Source: CAZSPL01 sp964608735 (GTDB lineage: Bacteria; JAJVIF01; JAPKYR01; CAZSPL01). From it: DNA of 11,892 bases. This document shows, piece after piece, positions 6,816 to 11,892 of the stretch; position 1 is the stretch's first letter, and each line of letters opens with the position of its first letter. The translations under genes were made by a program, and so were the position numbers. Location of the stretch: NCBI GenBank assembly GCA_964608735.1, contig CAZSPL010000114.1, positions 1 through 11,892 on the forward strand. Direction: 5' to 3'. A model generated the notes under the pieces. It was given only the letters and a program-made list of their open reading frames with translations. It did not search any database and was not told where the DNA came from.

Positions 6816-7557
6816 AACCGGATATACGGCCCAGATGAACGGCGAAGACCGCGGCCCGCTGCCCGTTCACGGCTTCATGCTGTTCGGCGGGGTGATTGCG
6901 CTCTCCTTCGTGGTTGCTATGATGGGGGGCCGGTTCTTGCTCAAGATGTTCGACGAGGGCAATACGCCGGTGGTCATTCTGATGAGCCACGGGCCGCTGC
7001 TCCTGTGGGGGATTATTTTCATGCTCTCCACCGGGATGAAATTCGGCGACCTGAAAATTTCCATGCCTAAACCGATTGACCTCGGGTGGGCGATCCTGTT
7101 GAGCATCGGCGCGTTCCTCGGCGCGCTCGGGATATTGTTCGCCCAGATATTGTTCCTGACATTCACCGCGCCGGGCTATCTCGGTGAAAGCATGCAGATG
7201 CTCGAGGAGTTCGAGCAATTCGTTACCCCCTCTACGGCACCCGGCCTGCTTGTCGCGATAATATTCCTCGCGCTCATCCCGGCGGTAGTGGAGGAATTCT
7301 TGTACCGTGGATTGATGATGGAGTCGTTCAGGAAATGGGGCCCCGTATGGGCCGTGGTTGCGACGTCGGTGGCATTCGGCCTGTCGCATGAAACGCCGCT
7401 GAGGATACCGAGCCTCATATTCGTCGGGCTTGTGCTCGGATGGTTCCGGTTTCGTTCCGGCAACCTCGCCGCGACCATCCTCGTGCATTTCGTATATAAT
7501 TCCCTCGTCATCACACTCGGCATGGTGACGAGCCGCATGATGTTGAACGCCGCGTAA
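6805..7557 (+). CDS. CPBP family intramembrane glutamic protease
   Basis: The 250-residue product is strongly hydrophobic, with about six to eight membrane segments (for example around 22-40, 54-77, 93-120, 147-165, 180-198 and 220-240). It carries the three CPBP (Abi, CAAX protease and bacteriocin-processing) motifs: EEFLYR at 163-168, FGLSH ending at His195, and HFVYN at 228-232. These residues form the glutamate/histidine active site in Rce1-type proteases, so it is probably catalytically competent. In bacteria such proteins process peptides, give self-immunity to bacteriocins, or act in membrane signalling; which applies here is unknown. Its ATG lies inside the end of the ABC ATPase gene, implying translational coupling and a shared function. 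An alternative in-frame ATG lies at 6835. No bacteriocin precursor is visible nearby. Confidence 0.9.
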   Translation: MEHETGYTAQMNGEDRGPLPVHGFMLFGGVIALSFVVAMMGGRFLLKMFDEGNTPVVILMSHGPLLLWGIIFMLSTGMKFGDLKISMPKPIDLGWAILLSIGAFLGALGILFAQILFLTFTAPGYLGESMQMLEEFEQFVTPSTAPGLLVAIIFLALIPAVVEEFLYRGLMMESFRKWGPVWAVVATSVAFGLSHETPLRIPSLIFVGLVLGWFRFRSGNLAATILVHFVYNSLVITLGMVTSRMMLNAA

Positions 7558-7600
7558 ATGAACGGCTGATATTAAAAGGCAAGAAGACAAGGAGGATGCA

Positions 7601-8065
7601 ATGGCTGTAATAGAAGGAGTAAAAATCAAACGGATAGGCAAACATTGCGACGACCGCGGGTTCATATGCGAAGTGTACCGCTACGGCGAGGACTTCATGC
7701 CCGCCGCATGCATGCAGACCACATTCACCAAAACCCACCCCGGTATCGTGAAAGCGTTCCACTGGCACAAACTTCAGTGGGACTACTGGTTCGTCATGTC
7801 CGGTATGGCGCGCATCGTGCTTTATGACATGCGCGAGGACAGCCCGACATACCAGGCGACGCAGGTTATATTCGCGGGCGAGGATAACCCCGTCGCCGTG
7901 GCGATTCCCCCGAAGGTCGCGCACGGCTACCAGGTGCTCGGCAAGAACCCGGTGATGCTTTTCTATCACACATCCGAAGTCTACAACCGCGACAATCCGG
8001 ATGAAGAACGGCTCGCATGGGATGACCCGGCCATCGGTTTCGACTGGAGTATAAAGAACCGTTGA
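7601..8065 (+). CDS. RmlC-like cupin, dTDP-4-dehydrorhamnose 3,5-epimerase family
   Basis: A 154-residue single cupin. Family signs are DDRG at 17-20, VKAFHWHKLQ at 50-59 with the probable catalytic His54, LYDMREDSPT at 74-83, PPKVAHGYQVLG at 103-114, and a closing EERLAWDDP...FDW. It is shorter than classical RmlC (about 180 residues) and has HWHK where classical enzymes have an H-[FY]-Q motif. It fits a shorter, divergent epimerase-like subfamily with an H-x-H-K-x-Q motif. Sugar-nucleotide epimerisation is therefore possible but not certain. GGAGG at 7591-7595 sits five bases before the ATG. It follows the CPBP gene by 43 bases with no terminator seen and may be co-transcribed. No other rhamnose-pathway gene (rmlA, B or D) is in the window. 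Confidence 0.82.
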   Translation: MAVIEGVKIKRIGKHCDDRGFICEVYRYGEDFMPAACMQTTFTKTHPGIVKAFHWHKLQWDYWFVMSGMARIVLYDMREDSPTYQATQVIFAGEDNPVAVAIPPKVAHGYQVLGKNPVMLFYHTSEVYNRDNPDEERLAWDDPAIGFDWSIKNR

Positions 8066-8081
8066 GCGGAGGATAACGCTC

Positions 8082-8141
8082 ATGGGACACGAAGTACGCT
8101 TTTCCCGCAGACATCCCGGGCACGCTCTTGACCGTCGATAA
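8082..8141 (+). CDS. possible 19-residue small protein
   Basis: An ATG at 8082 has GGAGG at 8068-8072, nine bases upstream, and reads MGHEVRFSRRHPGHALDRR before a TAA. The peptide is basic and His/Arg-rich. The ribosome binding site lies in and beside the loop of a 6-pair hairpin (TGAGCG 8063-8068 with CGCTCA 8077-8082) that includes the stop codon of the cupin gene. It could be a real small gene coupled to the cupin, or a remnant of a decayed one. I recognise no family. Confidence 0.25.
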   Translation: MGHEVRFSRRHPGHALDRR

Positions 8142-8228
8142 AAAATATCGCCCGGCCATGCCCACAGTGTAAAAATTTTAATGACCAAAAAACGCGATCT
8201 GGCTTGAAATAAGGGGTTACAGGTATAC

Positions 8229-8257
8229 TTGACATTCAAATGGGCGTCATATAGAAT
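8229..8257 (+). promoter_or_regulatory. sigma70-type promoter of the TetR gene
   Basis: A consensus -35 TTGACA (8229-8234) and -10 TAGAAT (8252-8257) are spaced by exactly 17 bases, placing the transcript start near 8263-8265 and giving a 5' UTR of about 33 bases. The near-palindrome AGAATGCATTTCT (8253-8265) over the start site, and TGAC/GTCA half-sites at 8230-8233 and 8246-8249, are possible operators for autorepression. Bases 8142-8228 upstream are AT-rich and contain nothing else I can identify. Confidence 0.75.
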
Positions 8258-8276
8258 GCATTTCTCATTAAAAAGT

Positions 8277-8284
8277 GGGGGGGG
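8277..8284 (+). repeat. G8 homopolymer in the TetR 5' UTR
   Basis: Eight consecutive G residues lie between the promoter and the GAGGAG ribosome binding site (8287-8292) of the TetR gene. Length changes would not alter the frame but could affect translation or compete for the anti-Shine-Dalgarno sequence. Confidence 0.6.
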
Positions 8285-8296
8285 AAGAGGAGACTT

Positions 8297-8929
8297 ATGG
8301 CTAAGGGCAAAACGAAGGACCGCATTGTACAGGCGGCAATCAAGGTATTTTGTCAGAATGGATATGAACGGGCGCACGTGGAGGATATACTTTCCGAGGC
8401 AAATATTTGCAAGGGAACATTTTACCGCTACTTCCGGTCCAAGAGCGACCTTCTCGAACAGGCCTGCCAGGATTTCATGTTCAACGTCGGCGGCGAATGG
8501 TATGAATTCATAAGCAAGACCGACGACCCCGTCAAGGGCCTGGAATTCCATGTCGATTTCGTGTTCACGATAATCTACGAAGAAAAAACCGCGACGACAT
8601 ATTTCGAGCTATGGGCGCGCGGTGTGCGCGGCGAAGCGAGCCGCAAGCTTACATCCGGCAAAGACCGCCAGGACCTCCCCGGCGCGGGGATATACCGCAG
8701 GCTCCGTGAAAATATCTCGCGGTTCTATCGTATCGGAAGGGAGCGCGGGGTGCTGAAGTTCGGCGTCGAGCCCGATGTGATGGCGTCGATGATGATCGGC
8801 GCGGTGGATGGCGTCTGCACGCAGTATCTGCTCGACCCGAAAGCGATCAACCTGATTCAGTTGAGGGATTTGATCAAGGGAAAATATATCCACGAATTGA
8901 TGCCCGGCAAGCGATTACCGCCGGGATAA
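8297..8929 (+). CDS. TetR/AcrR family transcriptional regulator
   Basis: The 210-residue product is a typical TetR-family length. The DNA-binding domain spans about residues 8-54, with the helix-turn-helix at about 28-49 (VEDILSEANICKGTFYRYF, then the family's usual SKSDLLEQ). The helical C-terminal ligand-binding and dimerisation region (about 60-205) is divergent, with an aromatic-rich stretch around 68-105, so the inducer cannot be inferred. GAGGAG at 8287-8292 supports the start. It is transcribed from the promoter at 8229-8257, possibly under its own control. No divergent gene shares that promoter, so its main targets may be elsewhere, or may include the ABC/CPBP/cupin group upstream. 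It converges on the M23-like gene with only 19 bases between the stop codons and no visible terminator. Confidence 0.92.
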   Translation: MAKGKTKDRIVQAAIKVFCQNGYERAHVEDILSEANICKGTFYRYFRSKSDLLEQACQDFMFNVGGEWYEFISKTDDPVKGLEFHVDFVFTIIYEEKTATTYFELWARGVRGEASRKLTSGKDRQDLPGAGIYRRLRENISRFYRIGRERGVLKFGVEPDVMASMMIGAVDGVCTQYLLDPKAINLIQLRDLIKGKYIHELMPGKRLPPG

Positions 8930-8948
8930 CCGATCAGTTAAAGTTCAA

Positions 8949-9563
8949 TTAAGCTCTCGTGATAAGCTCCATCGGATTGAGGAGCTCGGTATCGTGCTGG
9001 CGCAGGAAACCGTAGTACCAGTCCTGCCCCGACTGGTAGAACTGGCTCGACTCGGCGGCCCTGTTCACCTTGGTGCGGTACATTTCAAGGTGTACGATAT
9101 CGATGCCGGCTTCGAGCTTGCCGATCTCCTCCCCCTTCTTTATCTTGAGTCTCTTGAGGAACCCGTTGCCCTTTATGTGCTGGTAGAACGAAGTATAAGT
9201 GCTGCCGTTATTCTCGTGATGCATATACACGCCGTCGCCGGTGATGCGGAATATCTTCCCATCGGCCACCGCGAGCACGCCCCTGTCGCCGCTGGTGTGG
9301 AAATCGACACCCCGGTGTATGGAAAGGTAGCGCTCGGGATATTTCCGCCAGTTTTCATCCATCTTGTATCCGATAAAGAAGGGGTGGATGAAGGGGTCGA
9401 TGTGGTCGACATCCCTCAGCGGATACCCCCAGTCGAGGCCGATTTTTTCATCGCTGTTCAGGTATTCGAGGCATTCGACACACGGAATACGCTGGTTGAG
9501 GCTTCCGCCCATGAACATGAGCTTGCCGAAAGCGGCCCTCTCGCATCCTGGAGAACAAGACAT
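8949..9563 (-). CDS. M23-like (LytM-type) domain protein with N-terminal cysteine pairs
   Basis: 204 residues. The central part follows the M23/LytM fold: HRGVDF with His83 and Asp87 as zinc ligands, VLAVADGKIFRI, YQHIKG with His129, KKGEEIGKLEAG, and VHLEM with His158 as third ligand. The HxH motif of active M23 enzymes is reduced: the catalytic histidine two residues before the last ligand is Ile156. This suggests loss of or altered hydrolysis, as in regulatory LytM factors. There is no signal peptide or membrane segment, which is odd for a peptidoglycan hydrolase. Instead the N-terminus has C3-x3-C7 and C28-x2-C31 pairs that could bind zinc. The start is fixed by GGAGGGG just before the ATG. 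It is transcribed alone, from a probable promoter at 9683-9711. Confidence 0.75.
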   Translation of the reverse strand: MSCSPGCERAAFGKLMFMGGSLNQRIPCVECLEYLNSDEKIGLDWGYPLRDVDHIDPFIHPFFIGYKMDENWRKYPERYLSIHRGVDFHTSGDRGVLAVADGKIFRITGDGVYMHHENNGSTYTSFYQHIKGNGFLKRLKIKKGEEIGKLEAGIDIVHLEMYRTKVNRAAESSQFYQSGQDWYYGFLRQHDTELLNPMELITRA

Positions 9564-9682
9564 GGCGCCCCTCCCAGTGCAGGCCGATATGGGAACGCCA
9601 CCCGGATCGAAGGTTAAATTAAATCATGTCCCCCGAAGTGGGGTCCTCCATACAATTACCGCCTGCTCAAGCACCTAATAAG

Positions 9683-9711
9683 TATTTACTTCATGTAATG
9701 CGGCTTGTCAA
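9683..9711 (-). promoter_or_regulatory. probable promoter of the M23-like gene
   Basis: On the minus strand a perfect -35 TTGACA (9706-9711) is followed after 17 bases by TAAATA (9683-9688), a weak -10. The position, about 120 bases before the M23-like start, is reasonable. The -35 is convincing and the -10 is not. Confidence 0.45.
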
Positions 9712-9715
9712 TAAG

Positions 9716-9734
9716 GCGGGGGAATTACCCCCGC
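9716..9734. repeat. 7-pair GC hairpin
   Basis: GCGGGGG (9716-9722) pairs perfectly with CCCCCGC (9728-9734) around AATTA. No T-run follows on either strand, so it is not a standard terminator. It lies directly upstream of the minus-strand -35 element. Confidence 0.6.
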
Positions 9735-9785
9735 GCGAATCCGGGACGGGCCCGAATGGCACATTTTGAGCGGATATCCTGTTGT

Positions 9786-9856
9786 CCGGGAGCCGCCCGG
9801 GGTAGGAGCCCATTTATTTCATGGAGAGCGGGAGGGCTCCAACCCCGGGCTACAGG
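9786..9856 (-). repeat. dispersed palindromic repeat, copy 2
   Basis: Arms 9795-9811 and 9834-9850 pair over 16 of 17 positions around a 22-base loop. Read on the minus strand it is nearly identical to copy 1 in both arms and the AATAAAT end of the loop. It keeps the same single mismatch and carries a matched C-to-A and G-to-T change that preserves pairing. Flanking similarity extends to about 9786 and 9856. Confidence 0.78.
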
Positions 9857-9877
9857 GTTTCGCAAGTGCGAGAAAAT

Positions 9878-9893
9878 CTCCAACGCCGGGCTG
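9878..9893. repeat. half copy of the palindromic repeat
   Basis: CTCCAACGCCGGGCTGC differs at few positions from the right arm of copy 2 (CTCCAACCCCGGGCTAC). It has no partner arm of its own and sits between copies 2 and 3, suggesting a truncated copy. Confidence 0.45.
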
Positions 9894-9900
9894 CGTGTCT

Positions 9901-9968
9901 CTGGTAGCCCCGGGTTGGCCGTATCCTTCTTCCTTATTAATCAAATGCGGCCAAACCGGGGTTACCAG
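9901..9968 (+). repeat. dispersed palindromic repeat, copy 3 (diverged)
   Basis: Arms 9901-9921 and 9948-9968 pair over 19 of 21 positions, one exception being a G/T wobble, around a 26-base loop. The left arm begins CTGGTAGCCC as in copy 1, and the loop ends in AATCAAATG, similar to AATAAATG. The stem has drifted in sequence but kept its pairing. Confidence 0.7.
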
Positions 9969-10026
9969 TTACGCCCCTATTTTCACGTTTATTCAGTCGC
10001 ATTAATACCGCCCGCGTTAATCGGGG

Positions 10027-10083
10027 TGAATATATTCATGGATTCCGTATTCACGGAACCGACACAGTCCCGGCATCGCCGGG
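10027..10083 (+). promoter_or_regulatory. palindrome and tandem hairpins in the leader of the receiver/ATPase gene
   Basis: A perfect 12-base palindrome TGAATATATTCA (10027-10038) could be an operator. It is followed by hairpin TTCCGT-ATTC-ACGGAA (10043-10058, extended by two G:C pairs across a bulged A) and hairpin CCCGGC-ATC-GCCGGG (10069-10083). The second ends just before the AAGGGG ribosome binding site (10085-10090), so folding could influence initiation. No clear promoter was found. Confidence 0.4.
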
Positions 10084-10098
10084 CAAGGGGCAATTGAT

Positions 10099-11292
10099 AT
10101 GGACCGAAAGCTGCGAGTGCTCGTTATCGATGACGATGAAGAAGTGCAGAGGACCATACGGGACACCCTTCCGAAGGAAGAATTCGAGCTCAAGGGTGAA
10201 CTGGAAATTTATGCCGGCCTTCGAGAAGTGCTGCGCTTCAACCCGGACCTCCTCATACTCGATTATATCCTGCCCGAGCAGAGCGGCATGGATGCCCTGA
10301 AGGAGCTGAAATCGCATCACCTTACGAAGGACCTGCCGGTGCTCGTGCTGAGCTCAGCGGGCAACCCGGGCGTCATCGAGAGCTTCTACCAGCTCGGGGC
10401 CATGGATTTCATTTCCAAGCCGATCGTACCCCGTATCCTCAGGGAGAAAATACGTTCACTCGCGGAGAACATGCACTTGAAGGAACGCCCCAGGCGGCAT
10501 GCGACGGGCGAGATCATCGGTTTCCTCGGCGTCAAGGGGGGAGTGGGAACATCGACCGTGGCAGCCAATACCGCGCTGCTCCTCGCGCAGGAAATCGCCT
10601 CCGACGGCAAGAAGGTGCTTCTTGTCGACACGAGCAGCTTCTATTCGTCGCTTAAATCCATGTTCGAAATCAAGGATGGCCGGTCGATGTTCACGTTGAT
10701 ACAGGAGCATCCGTTTGACCTCGATAAAGATTATCTTTTCCAGCGGCTTACGCAGGTGACCGATAATTTCTATCTGCTTCCGTCAGTGGAGAAGATGGGA
10801 CAGTTCGAGACGGTAAGGGAAGAGGATTTTTCGGTGGTGATGTATATCCTCGCGAACCATTTCGACTACATCTTCATCGACATGGACCGTTCGTTCAGCG
10901 ACGCGAATCTCTTCATCCTGGAGAATGCCGATTCGATAATGCTGGTGACGAACACGACGCGTCCGTCGCTTCAGAATCTTCATGATACGGTGGAGACATT
11001 CATGCGTATCGGCATCGACCGCGGGAAGCTCGGTCTCGTGCTGAACGGATTCGAGCGCGGCGAGAAGATAAAGGGGGAGGAATTGCTGAGGTTTGTGGGG
11101 GTTGCATCGCTTGTGACATTCAAGAGCCTTCCGGAAAAATACCGCCCCGCCGAGGAGAGCCGGATTCCGGCCGCCGCGGTGCCTCGTTCGCCGGTGACGG
11201 CGGAATATCGCAGCTTCGTGGAGACGATACTCGAAATTTCGGCCAACAGGAACGACAGGAAAACGGAACAGCCGGTCGAGTCGCGAGTATAG
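10099..11292 (+). CDS. receiver-domain MinD/ParA-like ATPase (CpaE/TadZ type)
   Basis: 397 residues in two parts. Residues about 4-120 form a response-regulator receiver domain with acidic pocket D11-D13, phosphoacceptor Asp55 (LLILDYILP), Ser85/86 and Lys107 in SKP; all key residues are present, so phosphorylation is plausible. Residues about 137-380 form a MinD/ParA-type ATPase: deviant Walker A KGGVGTST at 146-153 with signature Lys146 but Thr151 in place of the usual Lys, VLLVD with Asp177, and IFIDMD with Asp261. This architecture is that of CpaE/TadZ proteins, which localise type IVc (Tad) pilus assembly at a cell pole or other site. No other tad/cpa gene is in the window, so a different polar or partition-type role is possible. 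AAGGGG at 10085-10090 supports the start. A charged, Pro/Ala-containing tail (about 350-397) looks flexible. Confidence 0.85.
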   Translation: MDRKLRVLVIDDDEEVQRTIRDTLPKEEFELKGELEIYAGLREVLRFNPDLLILDYILPEQSGMDALKELKSHHLTKDLPVLVLSSAGNPGVIESFYQLGAMDFISKPIVPRILREKIRSLAENMHLKERPRRHATGEIIGFLGVKGGVGTSTVAANTALLLAQEIASDGKKVLLVDTSSFYSSLKSMFEIKDGRSMFTLIQEHPFDLDKDYLFQRLTQVTDNFYLLPSVEKMGQFETVREEDFSVVMYILANHFDYIFIDMDRSFSDANLFILENADSIMLVTNTTRPSLQNLHDTVETFMRIGIDRGKLGLVLNGFERGEKIKGEELLRFVGVASLVTFKSLPEKYRPAEESRIPAAAVPRSPVTAEYRSFVETILEISANRNDRKTEQPVESRV

Positions 11293-11310
11293 ATTTTCAT
11301 AGACAATATC

Positions 11311-11398
11311 AATGTAAATAGATAGGCTCTTTACCGGCATAGGCCTGAGATCAGCGCTGTGCCTTTATAATAATGATTCCCATCAACATATTTACATT
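11311..11398. repeat. 10-base inverted repeat flanking an intergenic segment
   Basis: AATGTAAATA (11311-11320) is the exact reverse complement of TATTTACATT (11389-11398), separated by 68 bases. It lies after the receiver/ATPase gene and before the next promoter. No clear terminator for the preceding gene is visible, and this structure may play that part. Confidence 0.35.
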
Positions 11399-11462
11399 AA
11401 AATATTTAATTTATATTTTTTCTCTTAAAGCCCTTGACTTGGAGGCATCTTTAGTGTATATC
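11399..11462 (+). promoter_or_regulatory. strong-looking sigma70 promoter with UP-like element
   Basis: -35 TTGACT (11434-11439) and -10 TATATC (11457-11462) are separated by 17 bases. Directly upstream, 11399-11428 is almost pure A/T, like an UP element that binds the alpha subunit of RNA polymerase. It points to the gene at 11714, leaving a leader of about 245 bases. Confidence 0.65.
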
Positions 11463-11713
11463 CCCGATTGGAGGTTTTGATGTTCGGGACGGGCATCCCG
11501 TTTGAGATAAAGGTTTGAAATATTCAAGGGGGGCGACGCGTCGGTGGAGAGCTGTTCTTGATGTGCGAGGCGATGAAGGGCGTTTTATCTGAGCGTGGCA
11601 TTATTGAAGCGTATCGATTGTTAAGGGCATGCCCGAACCGCGAGCGTAAGCGAGCGGCCAATATAGGGGGGTCATGGAGAGGGTCGAAAAAATACGAAAA
11701 GGGAGAGTCTAAG
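11463..11713 (+). other. long 5' leader of the lipoprotein gene
   Basis: About 250 bases between promoter and start codon. It contains several short palindromes: ACGGG-CAT-CCCGT (near 11489), TTGAA-ATA-TTCAA (near 11514), CGACGCGTCG (near 11534) and GGGCATGCCC (near 11628). It also has a GCGAGCG direct repeat spaced by TAA (near 11641-11657). A 12-codon frame at 11480-11518 (MFGTGIPFEIKV) has GGAGG at 11470-11474, but the predicted transcript start is nearly at that site, so its translation is uncertain. No known riboswitch is recognised. Confidence 0.35.
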
Positions 11714-11892
11714 ATGTATAAGTTTCAAGAAAAAGGTTGTACTGGGGGGGGGCAGGGTATGGAAGGTCTGGGTTATAATCCTCATCGCATCACTCGCTTT
11801 CGTGTGCACTTCGTGCGGTAAGGGGAATCCGGTGGAGCCTTCAGGCAATGACATCCTCAACAATCCTCTCGTAAGATGGGCTTTCTGGGGGA
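11714..11892 (+). CDS. probable lipoprotein, frameshifted at a G9 tract, partial at window end
   Basis: ATG at 11714 has a good GGGAGAG ribosome binding site at 11701-11707. As written, the frame reads through nine G residues (11744-11752) and stops at 11819-11821 after a sequence with no recognisable character. The frame one base over is open from 11667 to the window end. It encodes a classic lipoprotein start after the tract: RVWKVW, the hydrophobic VIILIASLAFV, then CTSCGKGNPVEPSGND with Cys34 as the likely lipidation site. That second frame has no ATG, GTG or TTG upstream. With eight G residues the two join into one protein. Either the gene is phase-variable and OFF here, or the assembly has one G too many. 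The body of the protein lies beyond the window, so its function is unknown. Confidence 0.65.
11744..11752 (+). repeat. G9 homopolymer tract
   Basis: Nine consecutive G residues at codons 11-13 of the lipoprotein gene. Tracts of this length and position are typical slipped-strand mispairing sites. It is the longest single-base run seen in the window. Confidence 0.85.

Larger units (their letters stand above)
9564..10098. other. repeat-bearing intergenic region
   Basis: This 535-base interval separates two divergently transcribed genes. An open frame runs through much of it, but it is built from repeat arms and lacks a ribosome binding site or family resemblance, so I treat it as non-coding. 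It holds the M23-like promoter, a 7-pair hairpin (9716-9734), repeat copies 2 and 3 with a half copy between them, and the leader of the receiver/ATPase gene. Confidence 0.65.

Noticed and set aside
7511..8551. 346-codon minus-strand frame
   Set aside because: Antisense to the cupin and TetR genes, both of which have clear domains, ribosome binding sites and, for TetR, a promoter.
9705..10097. 130-codon open frame between the M23-like and receiver/ATPase genes
   Set aside because: Composed largely of palindromic repeat arms, without a ribosome binding site or recognisable domain.
11558..11821. 87-codon frame starting upstream of the lipoprotein start
   Set aside because: Starts at a TTG without a good ribosome binding site, and its 5' part is basic sequence of no recognisable type; only the portion from 11714 is supported.

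Overview
This window is a stretch of moderately GC-rich bacterial chromosome, probably from a draft or metagenome assembly because a 10-base N gap sits inside one gene. Several products point to a diderm (Gram-negative-type) cell: an exported small protein, a membrane-anchored SurA/PpiD-like chaperone, a secreted S55-family protein and a probable lipoprotein. None of the genes fixes the phylum. I see no rRNA, tRNA, CRISPR array, transposase or integrase.

Layout. Bases 59-607 (+) encode a small exported protein. It converges on a PpiD-like chaperone (691-2667, -) across a bidirectional terminator. The chaperone diverges from a secreted SpoIVB/S55-like protein (3103-5343, +), and the 435-base gap between them is rich in inverted repeats. 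After a rho-independent terminator comes a PPC/DUF296 gene (5464-5883). Then follow a palindromic repeat, an ABC ATPase (6060-6815) overlapping a CPBP intramembrane protease gene (6805-7557), and an RmlC-like cupin (7601-8065). A TetR-type regulator with its own sigma70-like promoter (8297-8929) converges on a cysteine-containing, M23-like protein (8949-9563, -). The 9564-10098 interval holds two more palindromic repeat copies and an extra half copy. A receiver-domain/MinD-like (CpaE/TadZ-type) protein follows at 10099-11292. The window ends in a strong-looking promoter, a leader of about 250 bases, and the start of a probable lipoprotein gene.

The signals most worth following are these. (1) The terminal lipoprotein gene is put out of frame by a run of nine G residues; eight would restore one uninterrupted frame with a hydrophobic signal segment and Cys. 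This looks like a phase-variation switch caught OFF, or a homopolymer error. (2) A dispersed palindrome of about 60-70 bases occurs three times in two orientations, with a compensatory base-pair change between copies. (3) A compact nested stem structure lies upstream of the S55 gene. (4) Several proteins have unusual active sites: an S55-like domain with the Ser motif before the His motif, a His-free parvulin domain, an M23-like domain lacking one catalytic His, and a MinD-like ATPase with a deviant Walker A.

How the genes work together is only partly readable. The PpiD-like and S55-like proteins share a divergent control region and both act in the envelope. The ABC ATPase and CPBP protein are translationally coupled. 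The other genes look like single transcription units.
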